From an uncultured bacterium (GTDB lineage Bacteria > Armatimonadota > UBA5829), in NCBI GenBank assembly GCA_938074205.1, contig CALJES010000013.1, forward strand, positions 1-64,000: a stretch of DNA of 64,000 bases, read 5' to 3'. The position numbers and the translations under genes were made by a program. The notes under the pieces are model-generated. The model did not search any database, was not told where the DNA came from, and was given only the letters and a program-made list of their open reading frames with translations. Of this stretch, positions 35,059 to 43,960 are shown piece after piece; position 1 is the first letter of the stretch; each line of letters begins with the position of its first letter.

Positions 35059-35115
35059 CTGCCTGCCGGACGATACGCGCCAACACAGCACTCTTTTGAT
35101 CTCGGGCACGCCGGA

Positions 35116-36993
35116 CTATTTGTAGCTCGGTATTATGATTCCGCGCATGATCACGTTCTGCGCGAATATGAATACGAGCAGCGTAGGGATAGCAGCCACC
35201 GTCAGTGCCGCCATCGTCACATACTGAGGGGCCGAAATCTGCAGTTGATACAGCCACACCATCATAGTCCACATCTTCGGGTCTTGGCAGACCAACATGG
35301 CATACATAAACGCCCCGTAAGCCGATGTAAATGACTGCAGCGCAATTACCGCAAATATTGGCTTACTCATCGGGATAGTAATCTTTCGGAACATCAGCGC
35401 CTCGCTGGCACCGTCGATAATTCCTGCCTCGTAGAGCTCTTTGGGAAGGCTGTCGAAAAAGCCTTTAAGCAGGAATATCGCGTATCCATTGGCCATACCC
35501 GGCAGAATCAAAGCCCAATATGTGTTGAGGAGATGAAACTGCTTCAATAGCAGAAAGCTCGGAATCATCGCAACCTCTGCGGGGAACGCCATGGTTGCCA
35601 GCAAGAAAAGCAGCACCTTGTATGCGTAGGGCAGATTGTATCGCGACAGGGCGTATGCGCAAAGGGGATTGACGATCAAATGCGTCAGGATAACCGCAGC
35701 GCAGAAAATGACCGTATTGAGCACTGCTCTACCGTGCAGCAAAATGTAGCTGATAACCACTCCGTAGTTGCGGGTCAGGAAGTCCTTGCGGATTGCCGAT
35801 GCGTTTTCGATAACGTGGCAGTAGTCGGCCGCGTAAACCGGAGGCGTTATTTCCAGATATGAACGATACTTCGTGCCGAACGCTTTGTTAACGGCCTCGA
35901 TACTGCCGAATTCGCTTTGAAGGTGTTCTCGGTAGAGATTCTCGGTATTTGCGGCACGCACGTATTGGATGGGCAGTCGCTTTGCAACGAAGTCCATCCA
36001 GTCGACGAGGGAACTTCCACCCAGGGGCACTCTCCTAGGAAGCTGCAATTCTTCAAACGATGCGTAATGCAAGTTATGACGCCTGTTCAACTCGGCGATA
36101 TTGCCCTTGTAGCGCTCCCTCAGGAAGTCACGGTATGCGTAAACCGCCTCGGGTGCAACCCTCAGATACCTAAGGGGCAGTACCTCGCGGACAAACTTCT
36201 CCCAATCCCTTCTTTGAGCCGGATGCTTTGGCGCGGATGGGGGAAGATGAATCTGGCGAAAGTCGGTGTAGCTGGTCCCCCACGCAGCGTTTAGCCTCGA
36301 GATATTATTTTCGTATACAGCATCTCTCAAGAAAGCGCCAAACGCAGGATCCATCATTATCGGTCGCATGAAATAGCTGGGTAGCCGTGACTTAAAGGCC
36401 AACCACTCACGCATCTTCGGCGAGTTGTCTGGCTCCCACTCGCGCATCTTGAACCTTTCGAAAGGCGTGTATACGGTTTGGAAGCTTTCGTTCTCCTCGA
36501 GGTAGGTCTTGTTGAGTAGTCGAATATCGTTTCTGAACCGCTTCCTACAATACGCGCGGTATAGGTCGAGCAGCTTGCTCGGCGACTGCATGTATCCTTC
36601 GAAACCTGCCTGCTTGTAGTTGGCAGGCAACCCAAGGACAAAGCGTTCCCAATCTCGCACCTGACGGCGAACCTGCTTGGACCGCGGATTGATGCTAGGC
36701 GGCTTTATGTCTTCGATTTTCGCGAAGTCCGTGCCATAGTATTGATTTATGAGGTCTATATCGCCAGCGTAGCGGTCTTCGGCATACTTGGGGAACAGAG
36801 CATCATCGTCGTAAACGTAACGAGGGACTATTCTATAGCTGTTGACGTCCGCACCGCTGGTTATAGAAGATGCCAGCATCAACAAAAACGGATACACCAT
36901 CGTCACCGCACCCGCCGAGAGGGCAATATACAGCCCCGCTATAACAAGGCGCAGTTTCCAGCTTTTTCTGCCGCAGGTTGGTATTATCGCCAT
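35116..36993 (-). CDS. MalG-like sugar ABC permease with a large repeat insertion
   Basis: The 625-residue protein is of the MalG/CUT1 permease family. Membrane segment 1 is at about 15-42. The rest of the permease fold starts near 412 and carries the EAA loop LPKELYEAGIIDGASEALMF near 525. Between them lie about 340 extra hydrophilic residues, presumably outside the cytoplasmic membrane. These form about four and a half repeats of 65-70 residues (about 68-128, 143-210, 215-280, 283-348, 350-385). Each reads roughly FLRERY..NI..LN...GT.Y..F..I..PP......RDW..FV...LP..Y. Normal MalG proteins have 270-300 residues. The upstream partner gene ends 62 bases away. No ATPase gene is nearby. Confidence 0.88.
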   Translation of the reverse strand: MAIIPTCGRKSWKLRLVIAGLYIALSAGAVTMVYPFLLMLASSITSGADVNSYRIVPRYVYDDDALFPKYAEDRYAGDIDLINQYYGTDFAKIEDIKPPSINPRSKQVRRQVRDWERFVLGLPANYKQAGFEGYMQSPSKLLDLYRAYCRKRFRNDIRLLNKTYLEENESFQTVYTPFERFKMREWEPDNSPKMREWLAFKSRLPSYFMRPIMMDPAFGAFLRDAVYENNISRLNAAWGTSYTDFRQIHLPPSAPKHPAQRRDWEKFVREVLPLRYLRVAPEAVYAYRDFLRERYKGNIAELNRRHNLHYASFEELQLPRRVPLGGSSLVDWMDFVAKRLPIQYVRAANTENLYREHLQSEFGSIEAVNKAFGTKYRSYLEITPPVYAADYCHVIENASAIRKDFLTRNYGVVISYILLHGRAVLNTVIFCAAVILTHLIVNPLCAYALSRYNLPYAYKVLLFLLATMAFPAEVAMIPSFLLLKQFHLLNTYWALILPGMANGYAIFLLKGFFDSLPKELYEAGIIDGASEALMFRKITIPMSKPIFAVIALQSFTSAYGAFMYAMLVCQDPKMWTMMVWLYQLQISAPQYVTMAALTVAAIPTLLVFIFAQNVIMRGIIIPSYK

Positions 36994-37055
36994 ATTAGCC
37001 CACTCACATATCGAACGCGCTTGCCAAAATCAAAAACGCCAATGGCAGTAAACCC

Positions 37056-39500
37056 CTACTGACTGCCCGCAGCCGAAAATCTCACCTCGCGCAGTATTCT
37101 CAGTTGATACATCGTAAAGCCTATAAGCAATGTGCCCAGTATCCAAGCCTCAGCGGTCGCAAACCCAAACTTTAGATACATAAACGCGTTATACCAGATC
37201 TCCAGACCCATCACGTGGGTGGCGTAGTTCGGGCCGCCTCCGGTCATCACAAACACGTTTTCCATGGCTTTCGCGGCACCGATAAATGCGCCTACAAAGT
37301 TGATGATAATGAGAGGCTTGAGCATCGGAAAAACGACGTGTCTTACCTTAGTCCATATACCGGCGCCATCCACATCGGCCGCCTCATACATCTCCTCTGG
37401 GATACTCTTCAAAGCAGCCAGATAAATGATGCTTCCAGGGCCTGCCCCTGCCCAGATTACGGGAATAATTACACAGAGCATGGCAAGTTTGGGATCCGAA
37501 AGCCACATCTGCGGCTCGATGTGGAGGTAGCTGAGTATTGTATTAAACAACCCCGAAGGGCTGGGGTCGTAGAACCATTTCCACAAGAACATTATCACGA
37601 GGCCGCTGGTCACAGCCGGAAGGTAGTAGAGCGTCCTGAAAAACATCTTGCCCTTAGGGACTTCCGCCAGCATCAAAGCCAAAATTATAGGAACGAAAAA
37701 CCCCATCCCCAGATACATCAACACATAGACAAAGCTGTTTTTCAACCCGAACCAGAACGTATCCGTGCCCAGAACCTCGACGAAGTTATTCAGCCCGACA
37801 AACCTGCTGCCCCCCAGGATTCGAAAGTCCTGGAAAGCCATCAACATGCCCCGCAGCAAGGGGTAGTACGCCCAGGTGAGTATCGCAAGAACTGCTGGGA
37901 GCATGAACACCCAGGCCACAATGTGGGTTTTGACGCTTATTCTGGTTATGGCGTCCGGGTCGTAGCCAGTCTCTGCCTGGCTCTTTGCCGCAGTGCGTAC
38001 TTGTCGAGTGACTAGGATGGCAATGGCGGCAAGCATAGATAAAACGACCGCCCAAGCAAGAGTGCGCCTCTTGCGAAGCTCGCCAGGAGGGGTATAGCCC
38101 AGGAGTTTCCTATTGATGCGCTCTGCACAGGCATCCAGAAGCTTCTTGGGGTCTAGACTGGGGTTAGCATAGATGGCTTGCATCGGCGCATCCATCATCG
38201 TGTAGATCATCTCGCAGTTGGGGCCGTTCGGCTCGGGCCTGCCGTGTTTGAATGCGTCCACGCTGGCCTCAAGCCAGGACCTTGGTATTTCCGGCACGTA
38301 CTCTGAATAGCCGTATTTTATGAGCTTATCGGGTTGGACGTATTTCCACATTCCGCTTTCCACGTAACTTCTAGTGCGAATCTCATCCGCCTTGGGTCCG
38401 CTCATAAACTTGATGTATTCCCAGGCTGCGCGGCGGACTCGCGGATCCTTTATCTGCGTGGACATCCCCCACATTCCGGCGTTGATCTCGTTTGCCTTAA
38501 TGCCGGTGGGTCCGGCTGGCAGGGGCGCAATGCCGAGGAGGGCAGGGTTCAGATCAGAGGTCGTGGTCACCATTTCGAAAGAGTAGGCAAACCACATCGC
38601 TATCTTACCCTGCCTAATGTCCTGGCTGGCGGTGTTGGTCACTTTTGCGACGCCGTAGTAGACCTTGCCGTTACGGGTCCATTTGCCCTTCGTAAGTTTC
38701 CTATAGAACTCGAGAGCTTTTACGCCGGCCGGCGAATTGAAAACCGCCCTGTATTTGCCGTCTTTGCCGCGCTCGATTACCTCGCCGCCTGCCTGCCATA
38801 TGAAGTCGGTGAGATACCACGAACCTGCCGTCTGCGGAAAATAGAAGCCCCATTGACCCTTTTCAGGTATTGTCAGCTTCTTCGCATATTCGTAGAACTC
38901 GTCCCAGTTGCGCGGTGGCTTATTCGGGTCAAGGCCAGCATCGCGAAACAGATCCTTGCGATAGTAAAGCGCCATGGCACACTGGAACCACGGAATGCAG
39001 TAGACATGGCCATCCACCGTAATGACTTCTCGAATTTTGGGGTGCACTCGCTCGATGACCTGTGGGTCTTCCTTTATGAACTCATCCAGCGGCTGTAGAA
39101 AGTTCTGAGCGATGTAGGTGTGCAGTTTGCGGAAGTTGACATAGAAAACGTCGGGTGCAGTGCCCCCAGCCATTGCCAAAAGGAAGCTCGATTCTGAGGC
39201 AGGGCCCTGTATTTGCAACCCGCTGGAGCTCACGATCTCGATTTCTGGGTGCTGCCTTTGAAATTCCTCGAACACTGCGCGCGTAGAGCGCGCCCAAGGC
39301 GAGGGATCATCCTTTCGGGGAACCCCCCAAGCCCCTCCCCAGAGGCGAAGTTTTACCTTTCCATTCGCTGAGTTAGGCTTGCCGCCTGGAGCCGCCGATG
39401 CCGGAAGCCAAGCAACAGCAGATAGAACTGTCACGACTACGGAAAGGACTGCGGTTAGTCGGAGGATTGAACGGTGGCGCAAGCCGAATACTGTAAACAT
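37056..39500 (-). CDS. Solute-binding protein fused to MalF-like ABC permease
   Basis: One 814-residue chain holds two transporter parts. A signal/anchor (residues 12-36) leads into a family 1 sugar-binding protein at about 48-470 (KLRLWGGAWGV, GGTAPDVFYVNFRKL, YYRKDLFRDAGLDPNKPPRN). A membrane segment follows at about 480-498. Then comes a MalF-type permease at about 525-805 with the EAA loop IPEEMYEAADVDGAGIWTKV. In most systems the binding protein is separate. Here it is tethered one-to-one to the channel. The start codon is only a few bases after the predicted transcription start, with no Shine-Dalgarno site. A shared MsmK-type ATPase elsewhere is probably used. Confidence 0.92.
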   Translation of the reverse strand: MFTVFGLRHRSILRLTAVLSVVVTVLSAVAWLPASAAPGGKPNSANGKVKLRLWGGAWGVPRKDDPSPWARSTRAVFEEFQRQHPEIEIVSSSGLQIQGPASESSFLLAMAGGTAPDVFYVNFRKLHTYIAQNFLQPLDEFIKEDPQVIERVHPKIREVITVDGHVYCIPWFQCAMALYYRKDLFRDAGLDPNKPPRNWDEFYEYAKKLTIPEKGQWGFYFPQTAGSWYLTDFIWQAGGEVIERGKDGKYRAVFNSPAGVKALEFYRKLTKGKWTRNGKVYYGVAKVTNTASQDIRQGKIAMWFAYSFEMVTTTSDLNPALLGIAPLPAGPTGIKANEINAGMWGMSTQIKDPRVRRAAWEYIKFMSGPKADEIRTRSYVESGMWKYVQPDKLIKYGYSEYVPEIPRSWLEASVDAFKHGRPEPNGPNCEMIYTMMDAPMQAIYANPSLDPKKLLDACAERINRKLLGYTPPGELRKRRTLAWAVVLSMLAAIAILVTRQVRTAAKSQAETGYDPDAITRISVKTHIVAWVFMLPAVLAILTWAYYPLLRGMLMAFQDFRILGGSRFVGLNNFVEVLGTDTFWFGLKNSFVYVLMYLGMGFFVPIILALMLAEVPKGKMFFRTLYYLPAVTSGLVIMFLWKWFYDPSPSGLFNTILSYLHIEPQMWLSDPKLAMLCVIIPVIWAGAGPGSIIYLAALKSIPEEMYEAADVDGAGIWTKVRHVVFPMLKPLIIINFVGAFIGAAKAMENVFVMTGGGPNYATHVMGLEIWYNAFMYLKFGFATAEAWILGTLLIGFTMYQLRILREVRFSAAGSQ

Positions 39501-39511
39501 CTGACGACATC

Positions 39512-39541
39512 AGTATAATTCTGCTGATTCGGCTCAGTCAA
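39512..39541 (-). promoter_or_regulatory. Promoter of the sugar ABC transporter operon
   Basis: On the minus strand TTGACT (39536-39541) and TATACT (39512-39517) are separated by 18 bases. The expected transcription start lies about four bases before the ATG at 39500, so the mRNA would be leaderless or nearly so. Confidence 0.65.
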
Positions 39542-39581
39542 CAAAGCGCCCAGGCTCAAATCCGAGCGGACGTATACTGGG

Positions 39582-39612
39582 TTTACACAAATCTGAGCTG
39601 GCCAGGTACAAT
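39582..39612 (+). promoter_or_regulatory. Possible leaderless promoter of the GH106-like gene
   Basis: TTTACA (39582-39587) and TACAAT (39607-39612) are 19 bases apart. The ATG at 39620 falls where transcription should begin, and no Shine-Dalgarno site precedes it. Confidence 0.45.
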
Positions 39613-39619
39613 TGCGTGT

Positions 39620-42361
39620 ATGACTATCAGCAAGGAAGCATTTGCAAACCCGCCGGCTGAGTACCGCCCAATACCGTTCTGGTTTTGGAACTCCAAGCTG
39701 CGTGCAGATGAGATCGAGCTCCAGATTCGCGAGTTCCACGAACGAGGGCTGGGCGGTTTCTTTGTGCACGGCAGGTTTGGCCTCGAAACGCAGTATTTGT
39801 CCGGCGAGTGGCTGGATCTGGTAGAGCACGCCGTCAAAACTGCAGCCGCGCTCGGTATGCAGGTATGGCTATATGACGAGAACGGCTTCCCCAGCGGCAT
39901 CGGCGACCTGAAAGTCAGCCGAGTTAGAAAGTTCCGTCCAAAGTTAGCAAAACTGGAAGACGACGGCAGGTATGTATTCGAAACCCTGGAACACCCAAAC
40001 GATATCATCTTCGGCATTGACTATCTAAACCCAGAAGCCGTAAAAGCCTTCTTCGATCTCACATTGGACGCATATGAAAAAGCCCTCGGCAAGTACTTCG
40101 GAAAGGCCATCAAAGGCATATTCACCGACGAGCCCACCCTCCTGCCTTGGCACCACGACGTTAACTGGTACGGCCAGCTCAAGCACACGCGCGTCGTCAT
40201 ATGGAACGAGCAGATAGAAAGGCGGATGCGCGACCGCACTGGAATGTGCGCAGAAGAGGTGCTTGCGCACCTGTTTCGCGACATCAACGAACAATCGGGC
40301 GAAGTCCGGCAGACGTTTTGGGAGGAAGTAGCCGAACTATACGTCAACACGTTCTTCAAGCCATACGCCGAGTGGTGCCAAAAGCGAGGTCTCATACTCA
40401 CAGGACACGTGCTCTTTGAGGAAGGGCTCTACCTCAACACGCTATTTCAAGCCGACTTTCCCCAGGTGATAAGCCAACTGCACATGCCCGGCACAGATCA
40501 CCTCGGCGAGATTACCGAAATCCCTTACGGAGGGTTTGAAAACACACCCCAGCACCTGACCAATGTGCAGGGTCAAAAGCTCGTATCCTCCATTGCCCAC
40601 TTGATGAGCAGGAAAACAGTGCTAAGCGAAACTTACGGCTGCGCCGGCTGGAAACTCTCATTTGAAAAGATGAAGTGGATAATCGACTGGCAGTATAGCC
40701 TGGGTATCAACTTCCTGTGCCCGCACGCGTGTTTCTATTCGATCGAGGGTTTCAGAAAGTGGGATGCTCCTCCCTCGCACAACCACATGACCGGCTGGAA
40801 GCAATACCGGCGATTTGCAGACTACGTGGGCAGGCTATCCTATTTGCTTCGGCAGGGCACACACGTCGCCAAGGTGGCCCTTTATTACCCTATGCGCGAA
40901 TTTCGCAAGTGCTATAGGGTGGGAACGGAAGGCGAACTGGATCGTCAGATCAGCGACACATTCGACCTGTGCTCCAGTGAGCTTCTTAGATTGCATTTCG
41001 ACTATGACATCCTGCCGGAATCGTTTCTTGCAGGGGCGCGCGTGCACGAAGGCTGCATTTGCGCCGGTGACGAGCGCTACGAGGTGCTTATAGCGCCCGA
41101 ATCTGTGCTAGCAACGCCCGCGGGCTCAGTTGTGCGCCTTTTCGAGCAGCAGGGCGGTAAATGGGTTCGCCCGCCTATGGTGACCGGCGAGTCGAGCCGC
41201 CCAGCAATCCGGAAATTTCTCGCAGAAGCCCTGCGTTCAGCAGTGGTGCCAGACGTTCAGATCTCCTCGCTGGAACAGGAAAAATCACAGGCCGTTCTTT
41301 ATGTCCACCGCCAGCAGAAAAGCAAGCATGTCTTCTTCTTTGCCAACACTTCGGATTCTGCAGTGGATGCCGAGTTGAGTCTGGAGGTCGTCGGAAATCC
41401 TGAGCTGTGGAACCCGGAAACCGGCGAAGTCAGCAATTGCGAAACGGCACGAGAGGAACACGGCAGATTGATAATCGGCCATTCGTTTCCGCCTTACGGC
41501 TCGGCAGTCTATGTAATCGACACGCAAAACCAGCCACAAGACCGCCCTAGTTTTCATATCGAGCCTAGGTGCATAGAACTTGCGGTGCTTCCAGATGAAT
41601 GGAGGTTTGAAATCGAGGATCTTAACGCCCTTCCGCTGACGAGGTTTCACCTAAACATCCGCCAGGAAGGCGAAGGAACAACTTACACCTACTCGGCGTC
41701 ATTCCTATGCAAGCACATTCCGGAGAAGCTGTTTCTGATGCTGGATGACGTTGAACATAGGTCTTCACTGAGGGGCGGGATGGACTTAACCGTCAGGGTG
41801 AACGACACCGAGTGGCACAGACCGCAGTTCGGCTGCTATCTGGACAAGGGGTTCAAAGCTTTGGACATCCGACAGGCCGTCTGCCTAGGCGAGAATAACC
41901 TTGCAATAACAATCAGGCACTGTGCATGGTCCGGCCAGCCCCACGTGCTCACGGCACCGCCTGCTCTTTTGGGCAGCTTCGCTTGCGATCCGGAAAAAAC
42001 CGCTCTGCTGGCTCCGGTATCAACCGCGGCCGCCGGTTCATGGACCGAATTCGGCTACCCTTTCTACTCCGGAACAGCTTCTTATAGCCAGGTTTTCAGC
42101 CTGCCGGAGCTTCCTGAGGAAAGCAGAATCCTTATATCGGTGGACGATGTTAAAGACATGCTCGAGATAACGGTGAACGGATCATCTGCCGAGACGCGAT
42201 TGTGGAGGCCTTGGGAAGCGGACGTAACCGATCTTCTAGCACCCGGCACAAACGAACTAACCCTGCGAGTGACAAACTCCAGGGCAAACTTCCTAGAAGC
42301 AACCCCCCACCCGTCGGGGTTGATGGGCTCTGTCAGGCTAGTCGCGCGGATGAAGGTTTGA
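39620..42361 (+). CDS. GH106-like alpha-L-rhamnosidase family glycoside hydrolase
   Basis: The 913-residue protein has no signal peptide. YRPIPFWFWNSKLRADEIELQ near residue 15, LGGFFVHGRFGLETQYLS near 48, and VWLYDENGFPSGIGD near 83 match the start of the GH106-type barrel. IKGIFTDEPTLLPWHHD near 170 carries acidic residues that could be catalytic. A GH2-like strand-rich sugar-binding or sandwich region follows from about 650 (LEITVNGSSAETRLWRPW). Members of this family remove alpha-L-rhamnose, for instance from rhamnogalacturonan. It would act in the cytoplasm on imported oligosaccharides. It is divergent from the sugar importer, which fits shared regulation. Confidence 0.8.
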   Translation: MTISKEAFANPPAEYRPIPFWFWNSKLRADEIELQIREFHERGLGGFFVHGRFGLETQYLSGEWLDLVEHAVKTAAALGMQVWLYDENGFPSGIGDLKVSRVRKFRPKLAKLEDDGRYVFETLEHPNDIIFGIDYLNPEAVKAFFDLTLDAYEKALGKYFGKAIKGIFTDEPTLLPWHHDVNWYGQLKHTRVVIWNEQIERRMRDRTGMCAEEVLAHLFRDINEQSGEVRQTFWEEVAELYVNTFFKPYAEWCQKRGLILTGHVLFEEGLYLNTLFQADFPQVISQLHMPGTDHLGEITEIPYGGFENTPQHLTNVQGQKLVSSIAHLMSRKTVLSETYGCAGWKLSFEKMKWIIDWQYSLGINFLCPHACFYSIEGFRKWDAPPSHNHMTGWKQYRRFADYVGRLSYLLRQGTHVAKVALYYPMREFRKCYRVGTEGELDRQISDTFDLCSSELLRLHFDYDILPESFLAGARVHEGCICAGDERYEVLIAPESVLATPAGSVVRLFEQQGGKWVRPPMVTGESSRPAIRKFLAEALRSAVVPDVQISSLEQEKSQAVLYVHRQQKSKHVFFFANTSDSAVDAELSLEVVGNPELWNPETGEVSNCETAREEHGRLIIGHSFPPYGSAVYVIDTQNQPQDRPSFHIEPRCIELAVLPDEWRFEIEDLNALPLTRFHLNIRQEGEGTTYTYSASFLCKHIPEKLFLMLDDVEHRSSLRGGMDLTVRVNDTEWHRPQFGCYLDKGFKALDIRQAVCLGENNLAITIRHCAWSGQPHVLTAPPALLGSFACDPEKTALLAPVSTAAAGSWTEFGYPFYSGTASYSQVFSLPELPEESRILISVDDVKDMLEITVNGSSAETRLWRPWEADVTDLLAPGTNELTLRVTNSRANFLEATPHPSGLMGSVRLVARMKV

Positions 42362-42377
42362 AGGAGGAAGTTGGCTT

Positions 42378-42599
42378 ATGGGTATGAGGCGTCGTTATAG
42401 AGTTGAGGTGACTGCGGACGGCACCGGTTGGATATCAGTTCGAGTGCCAGCGGTACCGGAGGTTCAAGTTCAAGCGCATACCCGCGAACAAGCGCTTCAA
42501 TTCGCGGCGGCGGCTGTGAGCTCATACCTAAAATCTACGGCGGAAGCCGGCAGACGGATACCAGACTCCGACGTGGACGCCATCGTGGTAGATATCTAA
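42378..42599 (+). CDS. HicB-like small protein, 73 aa
   Basis: This short protein has the pseudo-RNase-H pattern of HicB antitoxins (YRVEVTADGTGWISVRVPAV, then VQAHTREQALQFAAAAVSSYL). No HicA toxin gene is adjacent, and the usual C-terminal DNA-binding segment is absent. It may be an orphan or a repurposed HicB-like fold. GGAGGAAG precedes the ATG, and it lies 16 bases after the GH106-like gene in the same operon. Confidence 0.75.
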   Translation: MGMRRRYRVEVTADGTGWISVRVPAVPEVQVQAHTREQALQFAAAAVSSYLKSTAEAGRRIPDSDVDAIVVDI

Positions 42600-42619
42600 C
42601 AGCCAAGGGGGAAATAAAT

Positions 42620-43864
42620 ATGGCTCAATTAGCAATAGACGGCGGCCAGCCAGTAAGAACCAAGCCACTGCCGTCGGTGGCCGACATTTCGGGTCGCGAT
42701 TTCGGAGAGGCAGAAATAGCCAACCTGACGGATGTAATAAAGTCTGGCAAGCTTTTCCGCTACGGCGGTAAGTATGTCGAGCAATTCGAGGCGGGATTCG
42801 CCGAAAAATTGGGGGTCAAACACGCATTGGCGTGCACTTCGGGCACCTCCGCTATACACACTGCGCTGGGGGCCGTCAACCCTGACGTGGGACAAGAAGT
42901 TATCACCGCACCCATAACCGATATGGGCACCATCGCACCTATCCTGTTCCAAAACTGCATACCGATCTTCGCAGACCTCGATCCAGATTACTACACCATG
43001 CTTCCCGAAAGCATTGAGTCGAAGATTACCGATAAAACTGCTGCGATAATCGCAGTGCACTTGTTCGGTCAGCCGTGCGACATGGCCAGCATCCTCTCCA
43101 TCGCCCAAAAACACGGCATCCCAGTTATCGAGGATTGCTGCCAAGCATATATGGCCGAATACGAGGGCAAGCTAGTCGGCACTATGGGGGCGATGGGGGC
43201 TTTCAGCTTGCAGCAATCGAAGCACATGACAGCTGGCGACGGCGGGATTGTCGTAACGAACGACGACAAGCTCGCTTCCCGCGCAGCACTGTTCGCGGAC
43301 AAAGGTTGGCCTCGCACAGGCGAGGTGCGCGACTACTTGTTCCTCGGGATCAATTACCGCATGAACGAACTCACCGGTGCCGTCGCAGCAGCACAGATGG
43401 GCAAAGTCGAACAAATTGTGGAACGCCGGCGCAGCGCGGCCGCTCGGTTGACCAGTCTCATATCGGACGTGCCGGGGGTGAATCCCCCGAAGGAGCGCCC
43501 CGGCTGCAAACATTCGTGGTGGCTTTATGCGCTGACCATTGACGAAGAGCGTATCCGCGTGTCGCCGAAGGAGTTTGCGCAAGCTCTGGCTGCAGAGGGA
43601 ATCGGAGCAGGTCACGGATATATCGGAAAGCCCATTTATATGTCCCCAGTCTTCCAAAACCGAGCCACTTACGGCACCAGCGAATGTCCGTTTTCGTGCC
43701 CGTTCTATGGGAAAGACACACGCTACTCCGAGGACGACTGCCCTAACGCAGTGGACATACTGCGCAAGATCATAACCATTCCGTGCAACGAGTTCTTTAC
43801 CGAGGAAGACATTCACGACATCGCCGCAGCAATTGCTAAGGTTGCTGAGGCATATGCAGTATAG
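42620..43864 (+). CDS. DegT/DnrJ/EryC1-family aminotransferase
   Basis: The ATG at 42620 (AAGGGGGAAAT upstream) gives 414 residues. The fold type I PLP enzyme signatures are visible: TSGTSAIHTALGAVNPDVGQE near residue 72, IEDCCQAYMAEYEGKLVG near 170, and FSLQQSKHMTAGDGGIV near 196 with the PLP-binding lysine. GKLFRYGG and GINYRMNELTGAVAAAQM are family features. Such enzymes transaminate keto-sugars or inositol derivatives, or serve in amino-sugar pathways. The context of sugar uptake genes suggests a keto-sugar, but no substrate can be named. Confidence 0.9.
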   Translation: MAQLAIDGGQPVRTKPLPSVADISGRDFGEAEIANLTDVIKSGKLFRYGGKYVEQFEAGFAEKLGVKHALACTSGTSAIHTALGAVNPDVGQEVITAPITDMGTIAPILFQNCIPIFADLDPDYYTMLPESIESKITDKTAAIIAVHLFGQPCDMASILSIAQKHGIPVIEDCCQAYMAEYEGKLVGTMGAMGAFSLQQSKHMTAGDGGIVVTNDDKLASRAALFADKGWPRTGEVRDYLFLGINYRMNELTGAVAAAQMGKVEQIVERRRSAAARLTSLISDVPGVNPPKERPGCKHSWWLYALTIDEERIRVSPKEFAQALAAEGIGAGHGYIGKPIYMSPVFQNRATYGTSECPFSCPFYGKDTRYSEDDCPNAVDILRKIITIPCNEFFTEEDIHDIAAAIAKVAEAYAV

Positions 43865-43960
43865 GCCACACGCTAGTCAGCCTGTTGGGCCAGTCGGGGA
43901 TGCCGTTTATCTGATGACAATTGCATCTTCACTCCAAATAAAGCGCACGAGGGAAACGCC

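Noticed and set aside
37215-39098. Plus-strand frames of 266 and 254 codons opposite the fused ABC gene
   Set aside because: Both lie inside the SBP-permease fusion on the other strand and show no recognisable domain.
39514-39519. Plus-strand TATAAT in the divergent gap
   Set aside because: It overlaps the minus-strand -10, lacks a -35 partner, and is about 100 bases from the plus-strand start.
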